A stretch of 64,000 nucleotides of DNA from Macrotis lagotis (lineage: Eukaryota > Chordata > Mammalia > Peramelemorphia > Peramelidae): contig NC_133660.1 in NCBI RefSeq assembly GCF_037893015.1, positions 165,914,363-165,978,362 on the forward strand, given 5' to 3'. Made by a program: the position numbers and the translations under genes. The number at the start of each line of letters is the position of its first letter. Positions within the stretch are counted from its first letter, which is position 1. The notes beneath the pieces were generated by a model. It was not told the origin of the DNA, did not search any database, and was given only the letters and a program-made list of their open reading frames with translations. Shown piece by piece: positions 1 through 11,164 of this stretch.

Positions 1-869
1 ACCTAAAAATGAGTAACCACTTCTCACCATACATAGGTCTGAGGAGTTTCAGCCACTGTAGTATGACTCCAGGTAGGACTCCATCTGAGTTTATCCCAAG
101 GACCAACTGCTTTGGCTGCCCAGCTCAGCATCTCTCACTTCCCTGCAATTCTCCTTAGCTTCCAGCACAGACAATTCTCTTTCACCAGAATCTGTGCTAG
201 CCTGAGTTCCAACCCAAAACACAAATCTACTTTTTAAATTCTTCCCCTTTTATTTCAGCTCTTATGACCTTTGACCTAACATATCCAAGGTCTACCATCT
301 TTCCTTGCCTTTTAGAAGTGAATCTCCCTAGTTCCAAGTTGTCTCATGGTGACAATACAATTGGAATGCTCTTTCAGTTGACCTGTGGGCTGGTATACTC
401 CCATTCTCCACAGATCCACTTGGGCCTGGAGTTGATTCAAGGTTGTTCAAATTATCCAAGGCTTCTTCCAGGAATGTGGAGGGGAAAGAAGGCATATACC
501 TCCAAGGACACTATCACTGTCAGAGAGAGAAAGATTTTTACCTGACTTATTTATACAGATAAAATGAAAGATGAGAGGACATAATAAATTTCTTTGGAAA
601 CTACAAAGATTTGATAAGTAAGAAGTTGGAAAATAGAGGAGAATCAAGGGTGAGGTTCCTGAAATAGATGAGGCCGACTTTAGAACACTCACAATGGGAG
701 GAAGAGAAAAAGATTATTTTTGATACTTCTAACTGTTAAACTCTACCCTGCATCATTTTGTAACAAGTACAGAGCTGAGAATCACTGAGTTAGCAGACTA
801 TCACAGAAGCATTAAGTTTGAGTCTTACAAAAGAACATACTCAATAACTTACAATCTCTGCTGAAAGAC
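1..869. other. No gene recognised
   Basis: The open frames here are short, overlap on both strands and show no recognisable domain. I see no repeat family I can name. Treated as non-coding sequence. Confidence 0.5.
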
Positions 870-1385
870 CTCCAGTGAGGAAAAAGTCACTATCCCCCCC
901 AGCACTTTTCACTTTTAAAGTGCTGTTGGGAAGTTTTTCCTTACGTGGAGTAAACTCCATTCACCTCTGCAATTTCTAATTAATGTCTCTTAGTTTTACT
1001 CTTCCAAAAGCAAACACAAGTGAAATTCATCTTCCTGGTCCCGCTCTTTGGATACTTAAAGATACACTTCCACATTCCAATCCTTCTCTTCTTAAAATAT
1101 AGACTCTCCTCTTGTTTTAACTGATTCTTATTGGCAACTCAAGGCCTTTCAATATGCTAGCTGCCCTTCTCTGGCTCTCCATTTTATCAACATCTGTCTA
1201 AAATGTAATACTCAGAACTGAATTCAATATTCTAAATGTAGTTCAAGTAGGATAGAGTTCCAATACCTTCTGATTCCTGGAAACCGTGACTGTCTTAGTG
1301 AACCCAACACTGCATTAGCTTTTTTGAATGCTGTATTACGTTATTGGGGATATTGAGCTCCAAACCCCAAGATTTTTTCCTAACA
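870..1385. mobile_element. Ancient CR1/L3-type LINE relic (tentative)
   Basis: The succession of 'ctctggctctccatttt', 'actcagaactgaattcaatattc', 'gcattagcttttttg' and 'ccaagattttttcc' matches, from memory, an amniote-wide interspersed repeat that I associate with CR1/L3 LINE tails. Divergence is high. Family and orientation need a repeat-library search. Confidence 0.4.
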
Positions 1386-2884
1386 AATATTAGTCTTGAT
1401 CATTCTAAGAAGCAACTGGTGCTTTACCATCTTAAGAGAAAAAAAAATGAAACCCTTATTTAAAACAAAATGAAACAAAACTAACATATTACAAGTTAAA
1501 TAAAACAGATGAAATGGAAAACTTCCAAAAATGTTAGAATATATTTACAGAGATATTGTTAGAAAGTTCCTATTGTGCCAAATATAAGAGAGAAATATTT
1601 ATGTAGTTGTTTCACTATGTTCTGTAGTGATGCAAACATTAATCAAATAATTTCCATGTATATCTCTATTATGAGCAAGGTGAGGTGAATTAAGAAGTCT
1701 TATTGTATATTCAGAACTCCCATTTATTTTTGGCCAAAATATGAAATAGATACCTCAAGTAATATCAAATCCAGTAATTTAAGACTCACAAAACTTTTAT
1801 TGACAGTTTCACAGTGAATATTGTGGAGTTGAAGATATATGGTTCTTAGAGATTTAATTCCATTTCTAATCAGTAGGGTTGGATTCAAGTGAATTTCATT
1901 ATAAATATAAAAGAATATTTAGGATGATAAATTCTAAAATATACCTAAATCGTAATGTATATCTAAATCCTAAATGTACCAGAATGATATAGGGAGAGAG
2001 ATTCAGATGTTGATCTGCATTATCCTTGAGTGCCTCTGATATCATGCTTTTACAAACCCATACCCCTATTTGAACAAATTATTAGAAAAATTAGAGCTAA
2101 AAACTGATGAGACTACTGAATGAGACTACTAAAAAATCCATTATTTTTCACTGCCATGTGGCACTTTTATAAAAATCAATATTGAATTAGATCAAAGAGA
2201 AATTGAAAATAAATACAAAAAGGCAAAAAAAACCCCTATCTTTTGGAATTCATAATAGAATAGTGATCAATTAGGGACATAAATAAAATGGGCAGACCTA
2301 AATGGAGACATTTCCTGCCCTCAAGGAACTTACATTTTAATGGAACAAGAAAACCAGTAAAGGAGAACTAAAAAAAAGTAGTGAAGGAAGATTGTAGAAT
2401 AGGGAAGATGTATAGTTTGGACATGACAAAGAAGTGGCATGATGGTCTAGTTCCAAGCAATATTAAGTGAAAGTTCATCTATCAAAACCCAAGATCCCAA
2501 AGGCAGAGTCTAAGTTCCATTGAGATGAAGTTTTGTATATTTTTGTATATGAAGTTTATATATTTTCCCCCCATACTCTTTGGTTTAAGCTGAAAAATAA
2601 AATTTTATATGCTTTATTTCTCCTTCAATAACCCAGTAAATGATTCTTTATTTTAGTCATCAGTACAAAATATTCAAGAGTATTCATGTGAAAATGATGA
2701 TTATTTTCAAAATTATGTTCTTTGTAGGATCTGAACCTAAATAAAAACAATTGAAATAAGAAAGGTCTTTTCAATCACACTCTTTAGAGATATGTGCTAT
2801 TTTACTGAAAACTCACAAAAAGCAGGCACTCTCATGGTGGTCAGAAGAAGTAAAATAATTTTACCCTCAAGGTCTCATTAAAGA
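1386..2884. other. AT-rich sequence without recognised genes
   Basis: No long open frame. A short stretch near 2310-2345 (cctgccctcaaggaacttac) looks like a fragment of an old MIR3/L2-type repeat. The rest is unassigned. Confidence 0.45.
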
Positions 2885-3145
2885 ACTTTAGAATCCATTG
2901 TGTGAAATGGGAGACACCAGCAAAGGACTGCCCAGCAAGATAGGCTCTCATCTAATAAGGTTCTGTGCTCTAGGAGCAAAGCTGAATTGCAGTAACTCAC
3001 CTGCAATGTGCAAATTTAGAGACATCTCCACACCAAATGTTCACATGGACTATTTATGCCTAACTTCTGGTAAAGCCTTCCAAGCTCATATTAGTCTGAT
3101 CAACCAGAGTCAGACAGACTGTACTTGCTAGGGACAGCAATTATT
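2885..3145 (+). mobile_element. Decayed C-terminal zinc-finger segment of a non-LTR retrotransposon
   Basis: The + frame around 2898-3131 reads like the C2H2-type tail found at the end of some RTE/CR1-like LINE polyproteins in marsupials. It has a Cys-containing CKFRD segment, then a YLC-x2-(S)GKAF segment, then AHISLI and a terminal Cys. Several zinc ligands are lost: the second Cys of the Cys pair is Ser and a His in the distal pair is Gln, so it is a fossil. A related 3' tail may lie at 53770-53952. Family assignment is from memory. Confidence 0.45.
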
Positions 3146-4041
3146 TTTGGTGGTGCATATAATTGATAGGGTCATCAGGAATCCTGAATTTAGCCACCTG
3201 GAGAGCAGAGTCAATCAAGGCAGCATGAGAGATAACCCAACCTAGAGCAGAAGTATAAATGTTTTAGAGATCCACTAAAGATTTTTTAGATTTTAAGTAA
3301 CTGACAGCCAATTGTGATCAACAACTTTCATATGATTCTATTTCATATTTCTGGTTCTTCAATCACTGAATATCTCAACTAAAACTGGTTTGATTTATCA
3401 CTTATGGTATTTATTAAAATATTTGTTTTGTGACAAAAATGAATAAGTACTATACCCGCAGATTAAATAGCCTAATACATTTGGCAGACTTCCTTTCCTT
3501 ATTTATTTTAATTATTTTAAGTACTGGAATCATATGTAGCACAGACAAATGACCTCCCACACAATTATATTTCTGGTCCAAAAAAAGAATTTTTCAGATT
3601 CACAGTACTGAACTAAATTCAGTACCCTTAGAACTCTCTCAAAGACTTTATGTTGCAGAGCAGAAACTAATTGTCATTTGTAGGAGTTTCCTCTCCATGG
3701 AGCTCTAAATCATAGATTCAGTCCCCCCCCAAAAATTAAAAATATAAATCCCATGTCCATATTTTCAACTCCAAAACAAAGATTTTAGATGTTTGAGAAG
3801 TCCAATGATGTATTTTCCCCTCCCAATATTATGGTATCCTTTTCTACAAAAAACTCAAAATACCCAAATCATTCCAAGAAAGATTTTGTGAGATACTTTG
3901 AAGGAAAAAAATAATGAGGAACAGTGAAATTATTTTATTCTTTCATGCTCATACTGGACATCCAAGTGAGTATTTCTCAGAAGTCTTGGTATTTTTCAAA
4001 CTGCTCAAATCCAAGTTTAAATCTATTACACAAATGCTTCT
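3146..4041. other. No gene recognised
   Basis: Unassigned AT-rich sequence. A C-run lies at 3723-3730. No open frame with recognisable protein features. Confidence 0.45.
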
Positions 4042-4200
4042 TTTTTAAAAAATTTTATTTATTTAAGGCAATGGGGTTAAGTGACTTGCCCTAGGTCACA
4101 CAGCTAGGCAATTATTAAGTGTCTGAGGTCAAATTTGAACTCAGGTCCTCCTGACTCTAAGACCACTGCTCTATTCACTGCACTCACATAGCTGACCCCA
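4042..4200 (-). mobile_element. tRNA-derived SINE, antisense
   Basis: Reads T-rich tail, 'aaggcaatggggttaagtga', 'tcacacagctaggcaattat', 'tgaactcaggtcctcctgac'. This is the reverse complement of the window's common SINE. The head (4175-4200) is diverged, so this is an older copy. Confidence 0.85.
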
Positions 4201-5683
4201 CCCCCCACCCCAGGATTCTTTCAAGAAAAATTTATAAGTTTCTGACTGGGGTTGGCATGTATCCATTTAGAGATATTCACCAAGAATAAGACTGAATATT
4301 GATCTAGTTTATTCTTTTGATAAAACCAATCCTCCTCTGATGAGTGGATTTTCTGTTTTCTGTCCTCACCATGAAATTAGTTCCTCTTCATTTGAATATT
4401 TCTCTGTGGTTTAAGACAATACAGAAGAGACATTTCTGAAAGGCTTTGCTGCCTCAAAGGCTCCAATCATTTTAATTTCTTTAGCATTACCATTAGAAGG
4501 GGAATGATATTTTGGGTGATCACAGCTAAAAGCTGCCCATGTGCTAATAAAAGGCGGTGAATTGGTCCAAAAGAGTGTTATTAACCTTTACCACCCAATG
4601 CCATTTGTAATAGATATAAAATCATATCTGGGTTTTTTTTCCCCACTAGTGCTTCAGCAAAGTAAATTTTCTAAGTTCCTTCAGTCTCTCTAAATTTGAT
4701 GATTCTCTTTGTAAATAAAAACCAAAGCACATAAAGAAAGAATTATGTCCTCTGAAATAGTTTAATAAATAAGAAGACAACTGAGTGGTAAATTATGGTA
4801 ATCTTTTTCTGTTGCATATATATCCATTACTAAAGTTTAGTTGTTCAGCTCATGAAGTCATAATCACTCTTTAGCTGTTATACATTCATATGCTATTTCC
4901 AAGCAAAGTACTTAAGAGAAAATAACCAGCCTTTGCAATTCTGAGCTGAAAACTTTTTAAACTATAAAATGCAAAAAATAAATAAATAAATAAAGGCATA
5001 CATTGGGAAATAACAATGAGAAACCAAAAAAAAATCTGAAATTCTTTTAGTGCAATCCTAATGAAATGAAGAAAATAGACATATGGGCTATGAAATAAAT
5101 CCTGTGTTTTTAAAAATATTCACATGTAGCAAAATTTAAAGAGATAAAAATCTAGTTATAACTTGGTAATTTCTTCACTGATCCTTAACTATTAATAGTT
5201 CTTATTCAGATGCTCCTCTTGTAAAATGATATAATTGGAATACCCTACATAACTCACCTTCCACATTTTTTAAAACAAAAACAATTATTTATATAGAAAA
5301 AGTTGCCATAAGATCTGTAAAAGATTCATGTGAATATTATATTACCTGTACCAAAAAATTAAGTTACATTAACTTCCTCTTTAGTAATGCAATTAGTTCA
5401 TGTTATAATAAAGTTAAGTCAAGTATACAACAATATTAAAACAAGTAGTTTCTACATTATTGGCATACTGGGAATTATAAAGTAAAAGTCACTTTAGGTT
5501 TTAAGAACTCTACCATCAGTCTATTTAAAAATTTAAGTAAGAGATGGAAGGAGAGGATTGATTCATAATTAGCAGTTGTATTTTGTATTTAGTCAATGCT
5601 AGTTACTGAGATGTAAAGTTTATTTAATAGATTTATCCAGTAAATACATTTATCCCATTCAGTAAAAAATACAAATTATAAAT
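4201..5683. other. No gene recognised
   Basis: AT-rich. A short AAAT run lies at 4978-4994. No recognisable open frames or repeat families. Confidence 0.45.
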
Positions 5684-5878
5684 ATTACAAGGTTTTGATG
5701 GATGTCCAGACCACCTTTTTGATGTGTGTGATAAGTAACCAAAGTATCTATTAAATTAAGTAACCTAACAAAAAATGAAATCTGAGCACAGATATATAAA
5801 ACATAACTTAATAGATACTTTGGTTACTTATCACACGCATCAAAAAGGTGGTCTGGACATCCATCAAAGCCTTGCAAT
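5684..5878. repeat. 71 bp near-perfect inverted repeat (long hairpin or MITE-like)
   Basis: The left arm 5684-5754 and the right arm 5808-5878 are reverse complements at 68 of 71 positions, separated by a 53 nt AT-rich loop. Arm landmarks are ACAAGG, TGGATGTCCAGACCACC, TTTTTGATG and AAGTAACCAAAGTATC. In a + strand transcript two of the three differences become G-U wobble pairs, leaving one A-C mismatch. No open frame and no convincing target-site duplication was found. It could be a foldback or MITE-type DNA transposon, a recent inverted duplication, or a hairpin RNA source. Confidence 0.9.
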
Positions 5879-6659
5879 TAGTATCTCATATTAAAAAACT
5901 AGTCTCAGCAAAAAAATAATAATTGTTAGCTTTACATATCTGCACATAGGCTAGAGTAGTAGGTGTCCAAATATCTTTAAAAACCATAAGTGTCTTTTGC
6001 AAAGTATACAAGAAGAGAATTACTCTAATCACAGCTCTAAGTTTTTCTTACTCCAGAGACTTAAAATGGATAAAATTCAAAGGGCTTCAGGAGATCCTGA
6101 AATAGAAAATAGTGTTGTATTTAATTCTAATATTGTAAAAACTTGTAATTTATAATACTTTGTTGTATGAAAAACATCTTCAAATTTACATCACATATTT
6201 CTGAGTTCACTCTCTTTTTTTCCTTGCCTTAGTTACAGACTGGTATAATGTCTGATTCTATTGGATCATCTGGAGTAGGATCACAAAATAGAGAATAGAT
6301 AAATCCCTAGAGCCAATACACATTGGGATCTCAAGATATCAAGACAAATATTTTTCTCTTGGTTTTACAACTTTTGTAATGAAAATACTATATAACTTTA
6401 AAATAAACTGTTAAAAGATGTAGAGTGAGAAGACTCCATTTTGTTATACATTGCCCTATAATAGTCTCTTGTCAGTGGATCAAGTCATTTCCTACTCATT
6501 CTTCTGAACAGTGAGGTGGGTGGATCATAATGAAGTTCACTTAATGGAGAAAGAGGGGTCAAATTGGGCTTTTCTTGTCCCAGATGGTCATTGGGCTAAA
6601 GATAAACGCAGACTTATGTCCCCCTCATCTCACTTTGTTCAAAAAATAAAATTACTTGC
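5879..6659. other. No gene recognised
   Basis: Unassigned AT-rich sequence. The 98-residue frame starting at 6511 runs into the L2 relic and has no protein-like pattern. Confidence 0.45.
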
Positions 6660-6887
6660 TGGAGTTTTTTCCAATGTTCTTCCACCTTTCCAATGTTCCT
6701 CCTCCTTAAATATCCCTTTTCCCACTTCCCCAGTAATACTGGCTTCCTTCTGTTTCTTGCATGGCATGCCACCCTCAGACTTCAGACTTTTTCACTACCT
6801 TCCCTAGGCATGGAATGCTTTTCCTACTGATCTCAATCTCCATCTTCCCTGACTTCCTACAAGTCCCAATTAAAATCCTGCCTTCTG
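6660..6887 (+). mobile_element. L2 LINE, left part
   Basis: L2 3' region: 'ggcatggaatgcttttcctac', then 'cttcctacaagtcccaatt' and 'aaaatcctgccttctg'. The same element resumes at 10252 after the L1 insertion. The last 16 bases (6872-6887) are the left copy of the L1 target-site duplication. Confidence 0.75.
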
Positions 6888-7566
6888 GGACTTCCATCCA
6901 AGATGGCAGAGAGAAGACAGGCACAGTTCTAAAGTCTCCTGATTTTTCCTCATATATGATATAAAACAAACCTCTTAACAGAAACCTGATCCACAAAACC
7001 CAGAAAGAAAAGCCAGGAGAAAGCATCAACCTCAGAATTTGTCTTCCATAGTCATGAGTGAGGGCACAGAGGGTGGATCAGCCAGGGATCAGCCTGATTA
7101 GTGCAGGGTTGGAGCCCTGGGAATCTGAGGGCCCAAGAACTGGACCTGCTTGATCAGCTGTGGGGTTAGAGACTGGTTAACCAAGGGGATTTGGCCAACT
7201 AGGGAGCAGAGGCATGTGGTGGTGATGCTGATAGTCTGGAGCTTGCCGACAGGGCTGGGGAAGAGTTCCAGTGGAGAGCTTCAGATATCGTCCCTGGGCT
7301 CTTCTGGTCTGAGGAACTCCGAGTCCATGCCTCCATTGCAGCTGAAGCCTCTTCCCAGAACAAACACAATTACAGATGTTCTGCCCCAGGTACAGGAGTG
7401 TGAGCAGAAGAACCAGCCCAGCTGACAATAGGGAGAGGGATGACCTCACCCCAGGATAGAGCCCACCATTGATTGAAGACAAAAGTATTTAACAGCTTCA
7501 ATCACTCCCTCCAGGCTAAGGGAGAAAGCCTCAGTCAAGGTCTCAGACACTCCAGAGAAAGAAACC

Positions 7567-7670
7567 AGCACCCCTTACTGGCCAGCTGGAGAAATTACAC
7601 TCAGTGAGCAAATCCTCTAGCACCCCCTATTGGCCAGCTGGAGATATTATACTCAGAGAGTAAAGCCTCT
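7567..7670 (+). repeat. 52 bp tandem duplication in the L1 5' UTR
   Basis: Units at 7567-7618 and 7619-7670 both run from AGCACCCC through TGGCCAGCTGGAGA to CCTCT, with scattered substitutions. Located between the 5' end and ORF1 of the L1. Confidence 0.85.
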
Positions 7671-7751
7671 AGGGATCCCAACACCAAACCTCTGTGAACC
7701 AGCCCTCCCAAACTCAAGGTCTTAGTGAAATGAAGAAAGGTCAGCAGAAAG

Positions 7752-8608
7752 GTGGATCCCTACAAAAATTCTTGGAAGGAAAATTCCGCAACTCAGAGAG
7801 ACCTAGGACCTCTGAGGAGAATATGGTCTCCAGCACAGAAAGACTTCCTTGAAGAAATAAGGAAGGAGTTTAAAAATCATTTGGAAAATCTGGGAAAAGA
7901 AACCCAAGAGAAGATTAACACCTTGCAACAAGAAAACAAATCATTGGAAAATACAATTGGACAAATACAAAATGAGACTAAATCTCCCAGATCCTCAATT
8001 GGACAAATGCAAAATGCGAACAGTTCTCTCAGCTCCTCAATTGGGAAAATTCAAAAAGAAAATAATTCTCTCAAAACCTCAATTGGTTAGATGGAAAGCT
8101 CTTTCAAAAATAGAACTGACCAATTGGAAAATGAGTTGCAAAAGCTAAATGAAGAAAACTCCTCTCTAAAAAAAAAAAAGAATGGAGTCTGCAGTAATTA
8201 CTGACTTCATGAGGCAGCAAGAGCCTGTTAAAACCAAAAAGTAAAAAAAAAAATAGAAGAAAATATTAAATATCTCATCAGCAAAACCACTGACCTCGAG
8301 AATAGCTCAAGGAGGGGCAACCTAAGAATTATTGGACTTCCTGAAAACGTTTATGAGAAAAACAGCCTGGAATTAATATTACAGGATCTAGTGATGAAAA
8401 TTGATATCATGGAAGCAGAGGGCAAAATGGTTATTGAAAGAATACATCAATACCCTCCAGAAAGAGATCCTAAAATGAAAACATGAAGGAATGTTGTGGC
8501 GAAATTCCAGAGCTATCAGATAAAAGAGAAAATCCTGCAAGCAGCCAGAAAGAAACAATTTAAATACCAAGGAGCCACAGTAAAGATTACACAGGACCTG
8601 GCTACATC
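7752..8608 (+). pseudogene. L1 ORF1 remnant (ORF1p-like RNA-binding chaperone)
   Basis: The first 112 codons from the ATG at 7752 are open. They contain a charged coiled-coil start (DFLEEIRKEFKNHLENLGKE) and a 14-residue repeating block, ending at a TAG near 8088. Beyond it, typical ORF1 sequence continues with stops and frame changes: the DRTDQLENE-like coiled coil near 8110, the NLRIIGLPE-like stretch near 8320, and QAARKKQFKYQGATVKI-like sequence near 8540. The SINE then cuts it. In live L1, ORF1p forms trimers that bind L1 RNA. This copy cannot encode it. The start fits the first ATG after the 5' UTR. Confidence 0.8.
7954..8090 (+). repeat. 42 bp tandem repeat coding 14-residue coiled-coil units in ORF1
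   Basis: Three full units (7954-7995, 7996-8037, 8038-8079) and a partial fourth each start with CAATTGG and encode IGxIQxExxSxxxS-like 14-mers, i.e. two heptads per unit. A pattern of this kind lengthens or shortens the ORF1 coiled coil by unequal exchange without shifting frame. Confidence 0.85.
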
Positions 8609-8622
8609 AACATTAAAGGATC

Positions 8623-8790
8623 GGGGGCAGCTAGGTGGTGCAGTGGATAGAGCACTGGCCCTGGAGTGAGGAGTACCTGAGTTCAAATCCGGCCTCAGAC
8701 ACTTAATAATTACCTAGCTGTGTGGCCTTGGGCAAGCCACTTAACCCCATTGCCTTGAAAAACTAAAAAAAAAAACCCAACAACAACAAC
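8623..8790 (+). mobile_element. tRNA-derived SINE inserted in L1
   Basis: Complete copy with A-box (TGGTGCAGTGG) and B-box (GAGTTCAAATCC), ending in an A-rich tail followed by (CAA)n. Flanked by AACATTAAAGGATC (8609-8622) and AACATTAAGGGATC (8791-8804), a 14 bp duplication with one difference. It landed in the ORF1 sequence, so it is younger than the L1 copy. Confidence 0.93.
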
Positions 8791-8804
8791 AACATTAAGG
8801 GATC

Positions 8805-9874
8805 AAAGGGCTGCTGTTTGATAAACCCAAAGAGTCTGGCCATTGGGATAAAAACTCCCTCTTTGATAAAAATTGCTGGGAAAATTGGAAGTTAGTATGG
8901 AAGAAACTTAGATTAAACCAATACCTCACACCCTATACCAAGATAAGATCAAAATGGATACATGATTTAGACAAAAAAAAATACTATAAGCAAACTAGAA
9001 GATCAAGGACTACTTTACCTGTCAGATCTATGGAAAGGGAAGCAGTTTATGACTAAGGAAGAGATGGAGAACATCACTAAAAAGAAACTAGATGATTAAA
9101 ACGCTTTTGCACAGACAAAAACCACTGTAGCCAAGATCAAAAGAAATGTAGCAACCTGGGAAACAATCTTTACAACTAATGTTTCTGAGAAAGGACTCAT
9201 TTCTATAATATATGGAGAACTGAGTCAAATTTTAAAAAAAAATTCATTCCCCAATTGACAAATGGTCAAAAGATCTGCAAAGGCAATTTACAGATGAGGA
9301 AATCAAAGCAATCCATAGTCAAATGAAAAATTGCTCTAAATCATTACTTATTAAAGAGATGCAAATTAAAGCTTCTCTGAGGTACCACCTCACACCTCTC
9401 AGACTGGCCAATATGACCAGAAAGGATAATGATCATTGTTGGAGGGGTTGTGGGAAATCTGGGACACTATTACATTGTTGGTGGAGCTGTGAACTCATCC
9501 AACCTTTCTGGAGAGAAATTTGCAACTACATCCAAAGGGCAACAAAAATGTGCATACCCTTTAATCCAGCAATACCTCTACTGGGTCTATACCCTGAAGA
9601 GATGATGAAAAAGGGTAAAAACATCACTTGTACAAAAATATTCATAGCAGCCCTGTTTGTGGTGGCAAAGAATTGGAACTCAAGTAAATGTCCTTCAATT
9701 GGGGAATTACTTAGCAAACTTTGGTATATGTATGTCATGGAACACTATTGTTCTATTAGAAACCAGGAGGGATGGGAATTCAGGGAAGCCTGGAGGGATT
9801 TGCGTGAACTGATGCTGAGTGAGATGAGCAGAACCAGAAAAACACTGTACACCCTAACAGCAACATGGGGGTGA
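8805..9874 (+). pseudogene. L1 ORF2 C-terminal remnant with the cysteine motif
   Basis: Sequence from 'gataaacccaaagagtctgg' onward is the part of ORF2 downstream of the reverse-transcriptase core. The region 9323-9874 is open for 183 codons. It shows the L1 ORF2 C-terminal cysteine motif CX3CX7HX4C (Cys-Trp-Arg-Gly-Cys, then His and Cys in HCWWSC) at about residues 39-56. After it come the IPLLGLYPEE, KIFIAALFVVAKNW and LMLSEMSRTRKTLYT blocks that usually end marsupial ORF2. The endonuclease and RT domains are absent, so this is non-functional. The stop near 9872 is close to the normal ORF2 end. Confidence 0.85.
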
Positions 9875-10251
9875 TGTTCAACCTTGATGGACTCAATCAT
9901 TCCATCAGTGCAACAATCAGGGACAATTTGAGGCTGTCTGCAATGGAGAATACCATCTGTATCCAGAGAAAGAACTGTGGAGTTTGAACAAAGACCAAGG
10001 ACTATTACCTTTAATTTAGAAAAAAAAACTGATATCATTGTCTGATCTTGCTATCTCTTATACTTTATGTTTCTTCCTTAAGGGTATGATTTCTCTCTCA
10101 TTACATTAAATTTGGATCAATGTATACCATGGTAACAATGTAAAGACTGACAAATTGCCTTCTGGGGGGTGGGGAGAAGTAAGATTAGGAGAAACATTGT
10201 AAAACTCAAAATAAATAAAATCTTCAAATTAAAAAAATAAATAAATAAAAC

Positions 10252-10480
10252 AAAATCATGCCTTCTGCCAGAAGCCTTTCTTGATACCTTTAGTGCTAAT
10301 GAACGTCGTCAGTTATCTCCACTTTATCCTTTCTTTTGTGTGCACATAGCTGTTTTTATGTAGTTTCCCTCATTAAATAATAAGCTCCTTGAGAACAGGG
10401 TCTGTCTTTTGCCTTTCTTTGTATCTCCAAGGTTTAGCTCTGTATTTATTACCTGAACCATAGGTTTTGATGTGTTAAAT
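10252..10480 (+). mobile_element. L2 LINE, right part (3' end)
   Basis: Continues the interrupted L2: 'ccttctgccagaagcctttc', then 'aagctccttgagaacagggt', 'cttttgcctttctttgtatc'. The two halves rejoin cleanly if the L1 and one duplication copy are removed. Confidence 0.8.
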
Positions 10481-10734
10481 CACCTTATCATCGCAATTTC
10501 TTACAAACCTTAAATTTATAGGCTTAGTATTGGGAGTGACTTTAAAGATCATTCAATCCTTAAACAACCAAACAAAAAACCTGCTTATTCATAAACTTAC
10601 AACTTTATGAGGACTGATTCTTCCCTATTATAATTATGAATTCCACAATTGGCTCTGAAACTTTAGTGAGCTCAAGATTGGTGGAAACAAAATTCTAAAA
10701 GTCAGTTTTTTGCAACCATTGGTTTTTAATGTTA

Positions 10735-10904
10735 TTTTTTCAATTATATGCAAAGATAAATTTCAATATTCATCTTTTTGTAAGTTTTTGTGTTCTACAT
10801 TTTTCTACCTCTCTGCCTTCATTCTCCCCAAGACAGCAGCTAATCTGATATAGGCTATACATTTATAATCATGTTTAACATATTTCCATATTAGTCATGT
10901 TTTA
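10735..10904 (-). mobile_element. Old L1 3' UTR fragment, antisense
   Basis: 'ttttttcaattatatgcaaag', 'caatattcatctttttgtaag' and 'acatttttctacctctctg' parallel the better preserved antisense tails at 38375 and 43181. Confidence 0.6.
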
Positions 10905-11035
10905 TCTAACTCATTATCCTCAACTACAAAATGGGGAACATCATAGCAACTACCTCTCAGGGATGTGGGGAACAAATAAGATAATATTTGCAAAATGCTA
11001 TAGTACTAGTCTTACTAATACATGTTCCCTTCACC
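10905..11035 (+). mobile_element. MIR-type SINE fragment
   Basis: Contains 'ctacaaaatggggaacatca' and 'agataatatttgcaaaatgct', the downstream half of a MIR/THER element in sense orientation. Confidence 0.6.
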
Positions 11036-11164
11036 CTCCTCACTATCAGTTATAATTATTTCCCATTATCCATACAAAACAGCCATGACCCTAACAATGA
11101 TGATCACTTGCTCAAGGTCAAGATCCATATCACATAAGTCAAAACAAGTCTTCTTAATATTTTA

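Larger units (their letters stand above)
6888..10251 (+). mobile_element. L1 retrotransposon with intact ends and a large internal deletion
   Basis: The 5' end is a 'ttccatccaagatggcagag' leader typical of marsupial L1. It is followed by a GC-richer 5' UTR, a broken ORF1, the C-terminal third of ORF2, a 3' UTR and an AATAAA-rich tail at 10210-10250. It is flanked by AAAATCCTGCCTTCTG (6872-6887) and AAAATCATGCCTTCTG (10252-10267), a 16 bp duplication with one difference. The pre-insertion site reads TT|AAAATC, the usual L1 endonuclease site. The part between ORF1 and late ORF2 (probably about 3 kb) is missing at about 8805. A SINE sits at 8623-8790. Confidence 0.9.

Noticed and set aside
7177-7482. 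101-residue frame antisense to the L1 5' UTR
   Set aside because: Lies on the wrong strand of a recognised L1 leader; GC-rich composition explains its length.
9526-10038. Minus-strand frames at the L1 3' end
   Set aside because: Shadows of the ORF2 C-terminal frame and 3' UTR.
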